Below are positions 20,712 to 28,463 of a stretch of 64,000 nucleotides of DNA, one piece after another. Position 1 is the stretch's first letter. Each line of letters opens with the position of its first letter. Position numbers and translations under genes: made by a program. The stretch covers positions 62,001 to 126,000 of the forward strand of contig NZ_JBHSHD010000007.1 of the NCBI RefSeq assembly GCF_042652785.1. Reading direction: 5' to 3'. The notes under the pieces were generated by a model. That model was not told where the DNA came from. It worked only from the letters and a program-made list of their open reading frames with translations, and made no database searches. This stretch comes from Dokdonella_A ginsengisoli. Lineage in GTDB: Bacteria > Pseudomonadota > Gammaproteobacteria > Xanthomonadales > Rhodanobacteraceae.

Positions 20712-21544
20712 ATCCGGCCATCGGCTCGGGCGGTATCGCCGCCTGCCGGGACGTCCCGTCCCGGCACGGCGACTCGCGCGTCTTCTTCGGCCTCTGCGCG
20801 ATGCTGTTCGTCGCCGGCGCGGCGGTGACGATCCTCTGCCACGGGCCGATGGCGAATGCGGAACCGGGGCTCGGCGGCTGGACGCTGCCGGGCGCGTGGG
20901 ACGCGATGTGCGGAACGTCGCCGTCGGCATCGACGGCGACGTTCCTCGTCCTGTGGTCGGCGATGACGCTGGCGATGATGCTGCCCTCGTTCGCGCCGGC
21001 CTTGTGGCGCTGGCGCGTTTCGCTCGCGACCGGCCGCACGAGGTGGCTCGCCGGCGCTGTCGCGATGGCCGGCCTCGGCTACTTCGTCGCGTGGAGCGTC
21101 GTCGGCCTGTGCGCGTTCGCGGCGAGCCACGTCGCGGCGATCGTCGTTCTGCGCGAACCGGGTGTCGTGCTGGCGTTCCCGGTCGTCGGCGGCGCCGTCG
21201 TCACGCTCGCCGGCGCGTTGCAGTTCAGCGCCTGGAAGGCCCGCCATCTCGACGCCTGCCGCGGCTGGCCCGCCTGCAGCCGCGGCGGCAACGCGAGCCT
21301 CGCCTCGGCCTGGCGGCACGGCCTGCACATCGGCCGCCATTGCGTGTGCAGCTGCGCCGGATGGACGACGGCGCTGCTCGTCGGCGGCTCGATGGATCTC
21401 GGCGCGATGACGCTGGCGACGGTGGGGATCACGGCGGAACGCCTCGCGGCGGACGGCAAGTCGGCCGCGCGTATCGGCGGCGCTATCGCCGTCGGCCTCG
21501 GGTTGGCGCGCCTGGCGAGCGCCGCGGTTCTCGCCTGGCGGTGA
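20699..21544 (+). CDS. DUF2182 family multi-pass membrane protein
   Basis: Integral membrane protein of 281 residues with about six or seven hydrophobic segments. The family hallmarks are visible: WSAMTLAMMLPSFAPALWRW near the middle, an FSAWKARHLDACR segment, and GLHIGRHCVCSCAGWTTALL with three cysteines, a histidine-cysteine cluster suggestive of metal binding. The family is annotated as predicted metal-binding membrane protein. The start at 20699 lies inside the DUF899 gene, so translation is probably coupled. Its stop abuts, without a gap, the stop of the M28 peptidase gene on the other strand. Confidence 0.88.
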   Translation: MLRLNPAIGSGGIAACRDVPSRHGDSRVFFGLCAMLFVAGAAVTILCHGPMANAEPGLGGWTLPGAWDAMCGTSPSASTATFLVLWSAMTLAMMLPSFAPALWRWRVSLATGRTRWLAGAVAMAGLGYFVAWSVVGLCAFAASHVAAIVVLREPGVVLAFPVVGGAVVTLAGALQFSAWKARHLDACRGWPACSRGGNASLASAWRHGLHIGRHCVCSCAGWTTALLVGGSMDLGAMTLATVGITAERLAADGKSAARIGGAIAVGLGLARLASAAVLAWR

Positions 21545-23194
21545 TCAGCGCCGCGCGGACGCCGTCCGCTCGCGCACCGCCTTGAATTCCGATCCGGCCT
21601 TCCACGCCGGCCAGCGCGTGGAATCGGCGAGGTCGCGGCCGATGTCGGCCATCACGGCGATGTCCTGCACCGCGCCGGCGAGATTCCAGTCCGGCCCGTA
21701 GGCGTCACAGGGCTGGTGGTAGCAGCGGCCAGTGTAGTCGTCGACCCACTTCTGCCCGGCCGCGCGCCCGCCGTCGACGAGATCGGACGCGCCGGCGATG
21801 CCCATCATCAGCAGCACCGGCACGCCGCGCTTGGCGAACGAGAAGTGGTCCGCGCGATAGAACAGGCCGCGCTCGGGCAAGCTCTCGGGCGTGACGCTGC
21901 GCCCCTGCGCCTTGGCGTATTTCGCCAGATCGTCTTCGAGCGTGTCCTGCCCCGCGCCGACGAGAATCACGTCGCGCGCCTTGCCGGCGGTCTGCAGGAT
22001 GTCGAGGGTCAGGTTGGCGACCGTCTTCTCCAGCGGATGTACCGGGTCGAGCGCGTAGGCTTCTGAACCCAGCAGACCGCGTTCCTCCGCGGTCCACAGG
22101 CCGAACACCACGCTGCGCTTGGGCGCCGGCTGCGCCTTGAACGTGCGCGCGATCTCCAGCAACGCGGCGACGCCGAGCGCGTCGTCGTTCGCGCCGCGGC
22201 GGATCGTGTCGCCCTTCGCGTCCGCCGGGCCCTTGCCGTAGGCGTCCCAATGCGCGCCGTAGAACACGACTTCGTCCGGCCGCTCGCTGCCGGTCAGCTT
22301 CGCCAGCACGTTGTGGCTCTGCACGACTTCGTGCGCGACCGGAATGTCGGCGGAGAACGTCGTGCCCTTCAGAGCCACCGCGCGGAAATCCGGCCGCCGC
22401 GCGGCCTTGCGTTGCGCGGCGAGATCCAGCCCCGCGTCGGCGAACAGCTTCGTCGCCGCCTCGCCCGAGATCCAGCCTTGCAGCGCAAGGCGGCTCAGCT
22501 TGTCCCGCGTGCGCTCGATGTCGTAGTTCTCGCCCTGCGGACTGGTGACGACGTTCCAGCCGTATCCCGCGCCTGGCGTGTCGTGCACGATCAGCGCGCC
22601 GATCGCGCCGCGACGCGAGGCTTCCTCGAACTTGTAGGTCCAGCGGCCGTAGTAGGTCATCGTCTTGCCGCCGAAGCGGCCGGCGGCCGGCTCGCCCTTG
22701 GCCGCTTCGAAATCCGGATCGTTGACCAGGAACACCGCGACCTTGCCGGCGAGGTCAGCGCCCTTGAAGTCGTCCCACTTCCGCTCCGGCGCGTCGACGC
22801 CATAGCCGACGAAGACCAGCGGCGCATGGTCGATCACCGCGCGGTCCTCGGGGCGGACCGTCGAGAGATACACCTCCCGGCCACGCTGCCAGGTTTGCGT
22901 TTTTCCACCGATCGTCACGCCCAGCGTCGCCGGCGTGCCGAGTTTCGTGTGCAGCAGGGAGGCGACCTGCACCCAGCTGCCGTGGCGTCCGCCCGGTTCC
23001 AGTCCCAGCGCCTGGAAGCGGCCGATCAGATAGCCCACCGTGCGCTCCTCGCCCACCGTTCCCGGCGCGCGGCCCTCGAAGAAATCGGAGGCGAGCGTCC
23101 GCACGGTGTCGGCGAGGCGGTCGGCGTCGATGTCCTGCGCGGCAACGGGCGACGCGAGGGAGGAAAGCAGCAAGGCGACGAGCGGGAACTTCAT
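21545..23194 (-). CDS. Secreted M28-family zinc metallopeptidase with PA domain
   Basis: Exported aminopeptidase-like enzyme of 549 residues. A signal peptide (MKFPLVALLLSSLASPVAAQ) defines the start at 23194; the open frame 15 codons longer would bury it. A protease-associated domain lies around residues 130-270, then the M28 core: zinc-binding GAHWDAYG, GANDDALG, catalytic and zinc-binding glutamates in WTAEERGLLG, an aspartate/histidine in FYRADHFSF, and a last histidine in CYHQPCD. It likely cleaves N-terminal residues from peptides in the periplasm or outside. Single-gene unit with a REP element upstream. Confidence 0.92.
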   Translation of the reverse strand: MKFPLVALLLSSLASPVAAQDIDADRLADTVRTLASDFFEGRAPGTVGEERTVGYLIGRFQALGLEPGGRHGSWVQVASLLHTKLGTPATLGVTIGGKTQTWQRGREVYLSTVRPEDRAVIDHAPLVFVGYGVDAPERKWDDFKGADLAGKVAVFLVNDPDFEAAKGEPAAGRFGGKTMTYYGRWTYKFEEASRRGAIGALIVHDTPGAGYGWNVVTSPQGENYDIERTRDKLSRLALQGWISGEAATKLFADAGLDLAAQRKAARRPDFRAVALKGTTFSADIPVAHEVVQSHNVLAKLTGSERPDEVVFYGAHWDAYGKGPADAKGDTIRRGANDDALGVAALLEIARTFKAQPAPKRSVVFGLWTAEERGLLGSEAYALDPVHPLEKTVANLTLDILQTAGKARDVILVGAGQDTLEDDLAKYAKAQGRSVTPESLPERGLFYRADHFSFAKRGVPVLLMMGIAGASDLVDGGRAAGQKWVDDYTGRCYHQPCDAYGPDWNLAGAVQDIAVMADIGRDLADSTRWPAWKAGSEFKAVRERTASARR

Positions 23195-23341
23195 TGGGCT
23201 GTCCGGTGCAAGATGGCGCGAAAGCGCGCGGGGAGACATTCACGCGATCAGGCGCGAACTTCGGAGGACTTCCGATTCTGCCGCTATTCCCACAAGGCGT
23301 TCCACCATCGAAGACTGCTCATCCAAGTCGCCGCCTTCCAT

Positions 23342-23366
23342 GGATGCCTGCGTTCGCGGGCATGAC
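23342..23366 (+). repeat. REP-like palindrome, copy 1
   Basis: A 25-nt element of the form GGATGCC(T)GCG-TT-CGCGGGCATGAC, a 9-bp stem with one C-to-T change in the left arm that leaves a G-T pair. It sits in the 292-nt gap between the divergent M28 peptidase and ChaC-like genes. I see no other feature in that gap. Confidence 0.85.
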
Positions 23367-23486
23367 GTCAGGCGAGTCAATCGGACTTTCCTCAGCCGTG
23401 CAGGCGCTTGCTTCCCGACGCCCAGAGGTCGGCAAGTGAACCGCACGCTGTACCATGCGCGCAGGACGTTTCGCTCGCCACTACCG

Positions 23487-24065
23487 ATGTCTCACGACAC
23501 GATCGCGCTCAACCAGCGCATGAACCGTTTCGGCGGCCACGCGCAGGTGTGGCTGTTCGGCTACGGGTCGCTGATCTACAAAGCCGATTTTCCGTACATC
23601 GAACGGCGCCAGGCGCGCATCCGCGACTGGTCGCGCCGCTTCTGGCAAGGCTCGCACGATCACCGCGGCACGCCCGACGCGCCCGGCCGCGTGCTGACCC
23701 TGGTGCCGGATCCGGGCGCGCTCTGCGCCGGCATGGCCTACCTGATCACGCCGGAAGTGTTCGCCCATCTCGACCATCGCGAAAAGAACGGCTACCTGCG
23801 TCACGCGACGACGATCGAGTTCGACGACTGCGACCGCGCGGAAGGACTCGTCTACATCGCAGCACGCACCAACGCGGCTTGGCTCGGCCCGGCCTCGGAG
23901 GCGGAGATCGCGCACCATATCGCGACGTCGGAAGGGCCGAGCGGCCCCAACCGCGACTACCTCACGCACCTCGCCGAGGCGCTGCGCGCGCTCGGCGAGC
24001 ACGACGCGCACGTGTTTGCCGTCGAGAAGCACCTGAATGCGCTCGACCGTCGGGAACCCGGCTGA
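23487..24065 (+). CDS. Gamma-glutamylcyclotransferase, ChaC-like
   Basis: Cytoplasmic protein of 192 residues. The family signature FGYGSLIY is near residue 25, followed by RRFWQGSHDHRGTP, typical of ChaC proteins, and the DHREKNGY segment that carries the catalytic glutamate. ChaC enzymes split glutathione into 5-oxoproline and Cys-Gly, lowering glutathione pools. The ATG at 23487 has no strong ribosome site, but the homology begins just after it and the frame upstream is unrelated. It stands alone between the M28 peptidase and rluF. Confidence 0.9.
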   Translation: MSHDTIALNQRMNRFGGHAQVWLFGYGSLIYKADFPYIERRQARIRDWSRRFWQGSHDHRGTPDAPGRVLTLVPDPGALCAGMAYLITPEVFAHLDHREKNGYLRHATTIEFDDCDRAEGLVYIAARTNAAWLGPASEAEIAHHIATSEGPSGPNRDYLTHLAEALRALGEHDAHVFAVEKHLNALDRREPG

Positions 24066-24192
24066 GGGTATCGACGTCCGGCCGATCGTTTTCTCTACAG
24101 GAGGAGGAATACTCGCGGCGGCATGACGGCCGAAACGCCTGCCCGCGGCGCACACCTTTAGACTGCACGCCCTGCTTTCCCGACCCTTGCCC

Positions 24193-24915
24193 ATGTCCGA
24201 CCCCGTTCGTCTCGCCAAACGCGTCGCCGCCCTGCTCCGCTGCTCCCGCGCGGAGGCCGAGCGCTACATCGAGGGCGGCTGGGTATCGGTCGACGGGATG
24301 GTGATCGAACAGCCGCAGCATCGGGTGTCGACCGAGACGGTGACCGTCGACCCCGATGCTCGCCTCGAAGCGGAAGAACCCGCGACCGTTCTGCTGCACA
24401 AGCCCGCCGGCTTAGACACCATCAGCGGCCCCAATCCGGCCACGGCACTGGTGACGCCGGCGACACGCTGGGCGGAAGACGTTTCCGGCGTGCGCCTGCT
24501 CAAGCGCCATTTCGTCCGGCTGACGCCGCTGGTGCCGCTCGACCGTGACGGCAGCGGCCTGATGGTTCTGACCCAGGACGGCCGCGTCTGGCGCAGGCTC
24601 ACCGAAGACGGCGACCAGATCGAGCAGGAGTTCATCGTCGAAGTCCACGGCGAGATCGCGCCCTACGGCTTGCACCGCCTCAACCACGGCCTCAGCCACC
24701 AGGGGCGCGTGTTGCCCCCGTGCAAGGTCAGCTGGCAAAGCGAAACCCGCCTGCGCTTCGCGATCAAGGCGGTACAGGGCGGGCAGCTGCGCGACATGTG
24801 CGCGCAGGTCGGGCTCGAGGTCGTGGCGATCCGGCGCATCCGCATCGGCAAGATCTCGCTCGGCAAGATGCCCGCGGGGGCCTGGCGTTATCTGCCGGTC
24901 GGCGAGCGCTTTTGA
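24193..24915 (+). CDS. rluF: 23S rRNA pseudouridine synthase, RluF-like
   Basis: RNA-modifying enzyme of 240 residues. The N-terminal S4 RNA-binding domain (RLAKRVAALLRCSRAEAERYI) is followed by the RsuA-type catalytic domain with the active-site aspartate in VPLDRDGSGLMVLT. RluF modifies U2604 of 23S rRNA in E. coli; assignment to RluF rather than RluB/RluE rests on the KPAGLDTI and GGQLRDMCAQVG segments and is fairly secure. The ATG at 24193 is preferred to a TTG two codons earlier. The YgjP-like gene starts 4 nt after the stop, so they are likely co-transcribed. Confidence 0.88.
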   Translation: MSDPVRLAKRVAALLRCSRAEAERYIEGGWVSVDGMVIEQPQHRVSTETVTVDPDARLEAEEPATVLLHKPAGLDTISGPNPATALVTPATRWAEDVSGVRLLKRHFVRLTPLVPLDRDGSGLMVLTQDGRVWRRLTEDGDQIEQEFIVEVHGEIAPYGLHRLNHGLSHQGRVLPPCKVSWQSETRLRFAIKAVQGGQLRDMCAQVGLEVVAIRRIRIGKISLGKMPAGAWRYLPVGERF

Positions 24916-24919
24916 GGCG

Positions 24920-25432
24920 ATGCCCTTGAAGTACCTCGCGGGATATCCCGAAGCCACCCAAGCGCGAGTTCGCGCCCTGATCGCGCAGGACCGGCTCGGC
25001 ACGTACTTGCGCGACAAGTACCGCGAGCCGCACGAGGTGCGCACCGACAAGGCGCTGTACGACTACGTGCAGGCTCTGAAGGAGCGCCACCTGCGCAAGG
25101 CCGAACCGCTCAACAAGGTCGTCTACGACGGCAAGCTGCAGGTGATGAAGCATGCACTCGGCACGCACACCGCGGTGTCCCGCGTGCAGGGCAGTCGGCT
25201 CAAGGCCAGTCGCGAAATCCGCATCGCCGGCGTGTTCCGTGATGCCCCGGGGGACTTCCTGAAGATGATCGTGGTGCACGAACTGGCGCACTTGAAGGAA
25301 CGCGAGCACAACAAGGCTTTCTACCAGTTGTGCACGCACATCGAAGCGGACTACCACCAGTTGGAGTTCGATTTGCGGCTGTATCTGACCCATCTGGAAT
25401 GCAAAGCCTGGATGGTCGGTAGCGGGAGCTAA
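24920..25432 (+). CDS. YgjP-like zinc metallopeptidase (DUF45, M48-like)
   Basis: Protein of 170 residues with the zinc motif HELAHLKEREH at 120-130, giving the family pattern H-E-x2-H-x5-H, and the downstream tail of the YgjP/DUF45 group. No membrane segment is present, so it is probably cytoplasmic. It follows rluF by 4 nt. The stop codon TAA is followed within about ten bases by DNA of lower GC that contains the truncated nuclease gene, so this gene marks the left border of the foreign-looking segment and appears complete. Confidence 0.85.
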   Translation: MPLKYLAGYPEATQARVRALIAQDRLGTYLRDKYREPHEVRTDKALYDYVQALKERHLRKAEPLNKVVYDGKLQVMKHALGTHTAVSRVQGSRLKASREIRIAGVFRDAPGDFLKMIVVHELAHLKEREHNKAFYQLCTHIEADYHQLEFDLRLYLTHLECKAWMVGSGS

Positions 25433-25443
25433 AAAGGAATGGG

Positions 25444-25968
25444 TTGGCGCGAAAGGGCAATGGCGGCGGCTCCCCTGAGAGGGGCCTCCTTCGAGGCCAG
25501 GCCCTTCGCGCCCTGGGTTATCGAACGGTCGTGTTGGTTGACAATGACAAGCCGACCGATCCTGGGGTCATCGCCACTCATCAAGCCGCAGGTGGCCGAC
25601 ACATCCAATGGGAGACGGGTCGCGCCACCGAGCACGAGTTGTTTCTTTCCCTTGATGACACGGGCGTAAATGCGCTGATCGCACGGGCGGTGACCCTCCA
25701 TGGACAAGAAAGCGTAGCGGACAGCATCCGCATTTGCTCAGGAGGAGCATTCACCTTGAATGGAATACAGGGAGAGGCACTGTCGAATGGATTCCAACCC
25801 AACGTGCGCCAGCTGTTGGGCGATGTCGCCCACAAGAGTAGGTGGTTCAAACAACAAGGCATCTTCGAGGGCATTGCTCGAGACATCGTCGGTCCGCGGT
25901 TCGCTCAGGCCTCGCCAGGCTTCCAGCAACACATGAACAATCTGTTTGGCTGGGCTCATGAGCATTGA
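25444..25968 (+). pseudogene. Truncated OLD-family (GajA-like) nuclease: C-terminal TOPRIM part only
   Basis: A 174-codon frame that matches the C-terminal third of class 2 OLD nucleases. The sequence QALRALGYRTVVLVDNDKP contains the D-x-D metal motif of the TOPRIM fold, followed by the family-typical TEHELFLSLDD, ARAVTLHG and ARDIVGP segments. The N-terminal ABC-type ATPase (some 350 residues) and the first TOPRIM glutamate region are missing: the frame begins at a TTG 11 nt after the ygjP stop, with an in-frame stop at 25420. The C terminus is intact and overlaps the helicase gene by 11 nt, as in an original operon. I read it as a 5' deletion remnant; expression as a small TOPRIM protein cannot be excluded. 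Confidence 0.8.
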
Positions 25969-27370
25969 GGATGATCTGCTCGTAGTTCGACGCGGCTCGG
26001 TGACAGCTCCCGCGGGATGCGGCAAAACCCACACGATCGCCGCTGCCTTACGCCAGCATCGCGGCCACCTTCCCGTCTTGGTGCTGACGCACACAAACGC
26101 AGGCGTCTGCGCATTGCGCCTCAGGCTTCGGAGTTTGGGCGTGCCTGCGAGCGCCTATCGGGTGGCCACCATCGATGGCTTTGCCAAGCGACTGGCCGCG
26201 ACCTTCCCCCGACGGAGCCAGATCAACCCAGGCGTGCTCGAACTGAACAACCCAGGGGCGGACTACCCCGCGATAAGCCAGGCGGCCATCACCGTCCTCG
26301 AGGGCCGCCATCTGGATGGTGTCCTGTCGGCCACCTACTCGCGACTTCTGGTGGATGAGTATCAGGATTGCTCCCAAACTCAGCATCGGATCGTCAACAA
26401 CTTAGCGCTCGCCCTTCCTACCTGCATCTTGGGCGACCCCATGCAGGCAATCTTCGGCTTCGCAGAGCGCTTGGTTGATTGGCAGGCCGACGTGCTTACG
26501 AACTATCCGTCGATAGGAGTGCTAAACATCCCTTGGCGTTGGCTCAACGCAGGGACCGGCGATCTCGGAACATGGCTTCTCGGTGCACGCCATGAACTCG
26601 AGCGTGGGCACAAGATCGACCTACGCACCTTGCCTCAACGTATTGAATGCATCCAGGTAGCTCCTGACCAGGGCGACATCCGCAGACAGGTCACCATGCG
26701 GATACGTGCCGCAACCGGCCAGGGGTCGGTGCTGGTCATTGGAGACGCCCGCAACGTGGCCGGTCGGCATCAGTTAGCCGGGCAAACTCCCGGGGCCACC
26801 GTTGTTGAAACGGTCGACCTGCGGGACCTCACCAGCTTCGGCCGCAATTTCGATCCGATCGCTGCGGATGCCACGGCGCGGTTATTGAACTTCGCTTCGT
26901 CACTCATGACCAACTTGGCCGCTGCTCAGACCCTTCAACGTTTGGCTTCGTTGCGCGTCGGCCGCGCTAGAAATCAGGCTACGCAGATGGAAGCCGCATT
27001 GCTGATGTTCGAAGAGGAACGAACATTGAGGGCCGCCCACGGGGCAGTCATGGCTATGCGGGAACAAGAGCAAGTGCGCGTTTATCGGCATGAAGTCTTG
27101 GAGCGATGCTTGCGCGCTCTTGAGCAAGCCTCGGACGGACGCTGCTCTTTCCATGAAGCAACGATCCGCGAACGCGAAAGGTTCCGCCAGAGGGGGCGCC
27201 CATTGGCGCGAAAGAATGTAGGAAGCACGCTGCTCTTGAAGGGGTTGGAAGCTGAGGTGGCGGTAATCCTCCACCCGGAAGCAATGGACGCCCGCCACCT
27301 CTATGTGGCTTTGACCCGGGCCTCCCACCGCATTGTCGTTTGCTCGCCCACCCCTGTCTTGCCGTCCTAG
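25958..27370 (+). CDS. UvrD-like helicase, Gabija GajB-like partner of OLD nuclease
   Basis: Superfamily 1 helicase-like protein of 470 residues. Walker A APAGCGKTH (17-25), Walker B DEYQD (133-137), motif III GDPMQAIFGF (159-168), and C-terminal motifs V/VI LLLKGLEAEVAVI and VALTRASHRIVV are all present, so the protein looks intact. It is much shorter than UvrD (about 720) and close in size to GajB. Helicases of this kind are the usual partners of class 2 OLD nucleases; in Gabija, GajB works with GajA against phage DNA. The ATG at 25958 overlaps the nuclease remnant by 11 nt; a TTG at 25946 is the alternative. GC and codon use are lower than in neighbours, indicating horizontal transfer. Confidence 0.88.
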   Translation: MSIEDDLLVVRRGSVTAPAGCGKTHTIAAALRQHRGHLPVLVLTHTNAGVCALRLRLRSLGVPASAYRVATIDGFAKRLAATFPRRSQINPGVLELNNPGADYPAISQAAITVLEGRHLDGVLSATYSRLLVDEYQDCSQTQHRIVNNLALALPTCILGDPMQAIFGFAERLVDWQADVLTNYPSIGVLNIPWRWLNAGTGDLGTWLLGARHELERGHKIDLRTLPQRIECIQVAPDQGDIRRQVTMRIRAATGQGSVLVIGDARNVAGRHQLAGQTPGATVVETVDLRDLTSFGRNFDPIAADATARLLNFASSLMTNLAAAQTLQRLASLRVGRARNQATQMEAALLMFEEERTLRAAHGAVMAMREQEQVRVYRHEVLERCLRALEQASDGRCSFHEATIRERERFRQRGRPLARKNVGSTLLLKGLEAEVAVILHPEAMDARHLYVALTRASHRIVVCSPTPVLPS

Positions 27371-27472
27371 AGCTACGTCTTATTGGTGCTGTCCCCTTCG
27401 CGCCTCCAACTAAAGCGGCCGGCTCGCCCCAGTACCTCTGCCGATGAGAACTCGGGTCGGAGTGCACTTTCC

Positions 27473-27500
27473 TTGCGCCGCGTGCGGCGGCCGCTACACT
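27473..27500 (+). promoter_or_regulatory. Candidate sigma-70 promoter for the DyP peroxidase gene
   Basis: TTGCGC (27473-27478), a 16-nt spacer and TACACT (27495-27500) lie 24 nt before the GTG start, just beyond the end of the low-GC segment. Confidence 0.4.
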
Positions 27501-27524
27501 GGCCGAAAAACGACGGGGCCAGAC

Positions 27525-28451
27525 GTGTCCGCAATTCCACAGCCGGTGGTGGCCAAGCTCACGCGCGCCGCCATCTTCATGGTCCTGACCCTGAAACCCG
27601 AGCCCGAACATCGCCGCACGGTGCGCGCGCTGTGCGCCGACCTGTCCGGGCTGCTGCGCGCGGTCGGCTTCCGCGACCTGGAAGGACGCCTGTCCTGCGT
27701 GATGGGCTTCGGCTCCGATGCCTGGGACCGCCTCTTCGGCGAACCGCGGCCGAAGGAGCTGCATCCGTTCCGCGAGATCCGCGGGCAGCACCACGCGGTC
27801 TCCACGCCCGGCGACATCCTGCTGCACCTGCGCGCCACGCGCATGGACCTGTGCTTCCAGCTCGCCATCCAGATCATGTCGCGTCTGGGCGACGCGGTCG
27901 CCACCGCCGACGAGGTGCACGGCTTCGCCTATTTCGACGACCGCGACCTGCTCGGCTTCGTCGACGGAACGGAGAACCCGGTCGACCAGGCGGCGATCGA
28001 CGCGGCGATCGTCGGCGACGAGGACCCGGCGTTCGCCGGCGGCAGCTACGTGATCGTGCAGAAGTACCTGCACGACCTGAAACGCTGGAACGCCGTGCCG
28101 GTGGAGCAGCAGGAGAAATTCGTCGGCCGCACCAAGCTCGACGACATCGAACTCGACGACGACGCCAAGCCGAGCTACGCGCACAACGCGCTGACCACGA
28201 TCGAGGAAGACGGCGAGCAGCTGGAGATCGTGCGCGACAACATGCCGTTCGGCGAGATCGGCAAGGGCGAGTTCGGCACCTGCTTCATCGGCTACGCCCG
28301 CTCGCCGCGGCGCATCGAGCAGATGCTGGTCAACATGTTCGTCGGCCGTCCGCCCGGCAACTACGACCGCCTGCTCGACTACAGCAAGGCGGTCACCGGA
28401 GCGCTGTTCTTCGTGCCGTCGGCGACGTTCCTGGACGCGGTCCCGGACTGA
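27525..28451 (+). CDS. Dyp-type peroxidase
   Basis: Heme peroxidase of 308 residues. The hallmark GFVDGTENP carries the distal aspartate of the GxxDG motif, and the C-terminal half has GSYVIVQKYLHDL and the FGTCFIGYARSP segment of the YfeX-like class. Absence of a Tat or Sec signal suggests a cytoplasmic enzyme. The GTG start at 27525 (MSAIPQPVVAKL) fits the normal N terminus; the longer frame upstream runs through a promoter-like region. DyP enzymes use hydrogen peroxide to oxidise dyes or porphyrinogens; the natural substrate here is unknown. The gene converges with ligA, 12 nt apart. Confidence 0.93.
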   Translation: MSAIPQPVVAKLTRAAIFMVLTLKPEPEHRRTVRALCADLSGLLRAVGFRDLEGRLSCVMGFGSDAWDRLFGEPRPKELHPFREIRGQHHAVSTPGDILLHLRATRMDLCFQLAIQIMSRLGDAVATADEVHGFAYFDDRDLLGFVDGTENPVDQAAIDAAIVGDEDPAFAGGSYVIVQKYLHDLKRWNAVPVEQQEKFVGRTKLDDIELDDDAKPSYAHNALTTIEEDGEQLEIVRDNMPFGEIGKGEFGTCFIGYARSPRRIEQMLVNMFVGRPPGNYDRLLDYSKAVTGALFFVPSATFLDAVPD

Positions 28452-28463
28452 CGGCCGACGGCC

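Noticed and set aside
24123..24161. A 13-codon frame (MTAETPARGAHL) with AGGAGGAGGA 13 nt upstream of it, before rluF
   Set aside because: Spacing is long, and the ATG lies in a stretch (GCGGCGGCATGACGG) that looks like a degenerate half REP element; no hairpin or conserved feature follows.
25439..25669. An ATG-started 76-codon frame just after ygjP with a purine-rich upstream run
   Set aside because: It reads the TOPRIM remnant in the wrong frame; the frame encoding VLVDNDKP is one base different and matches the OLD family.
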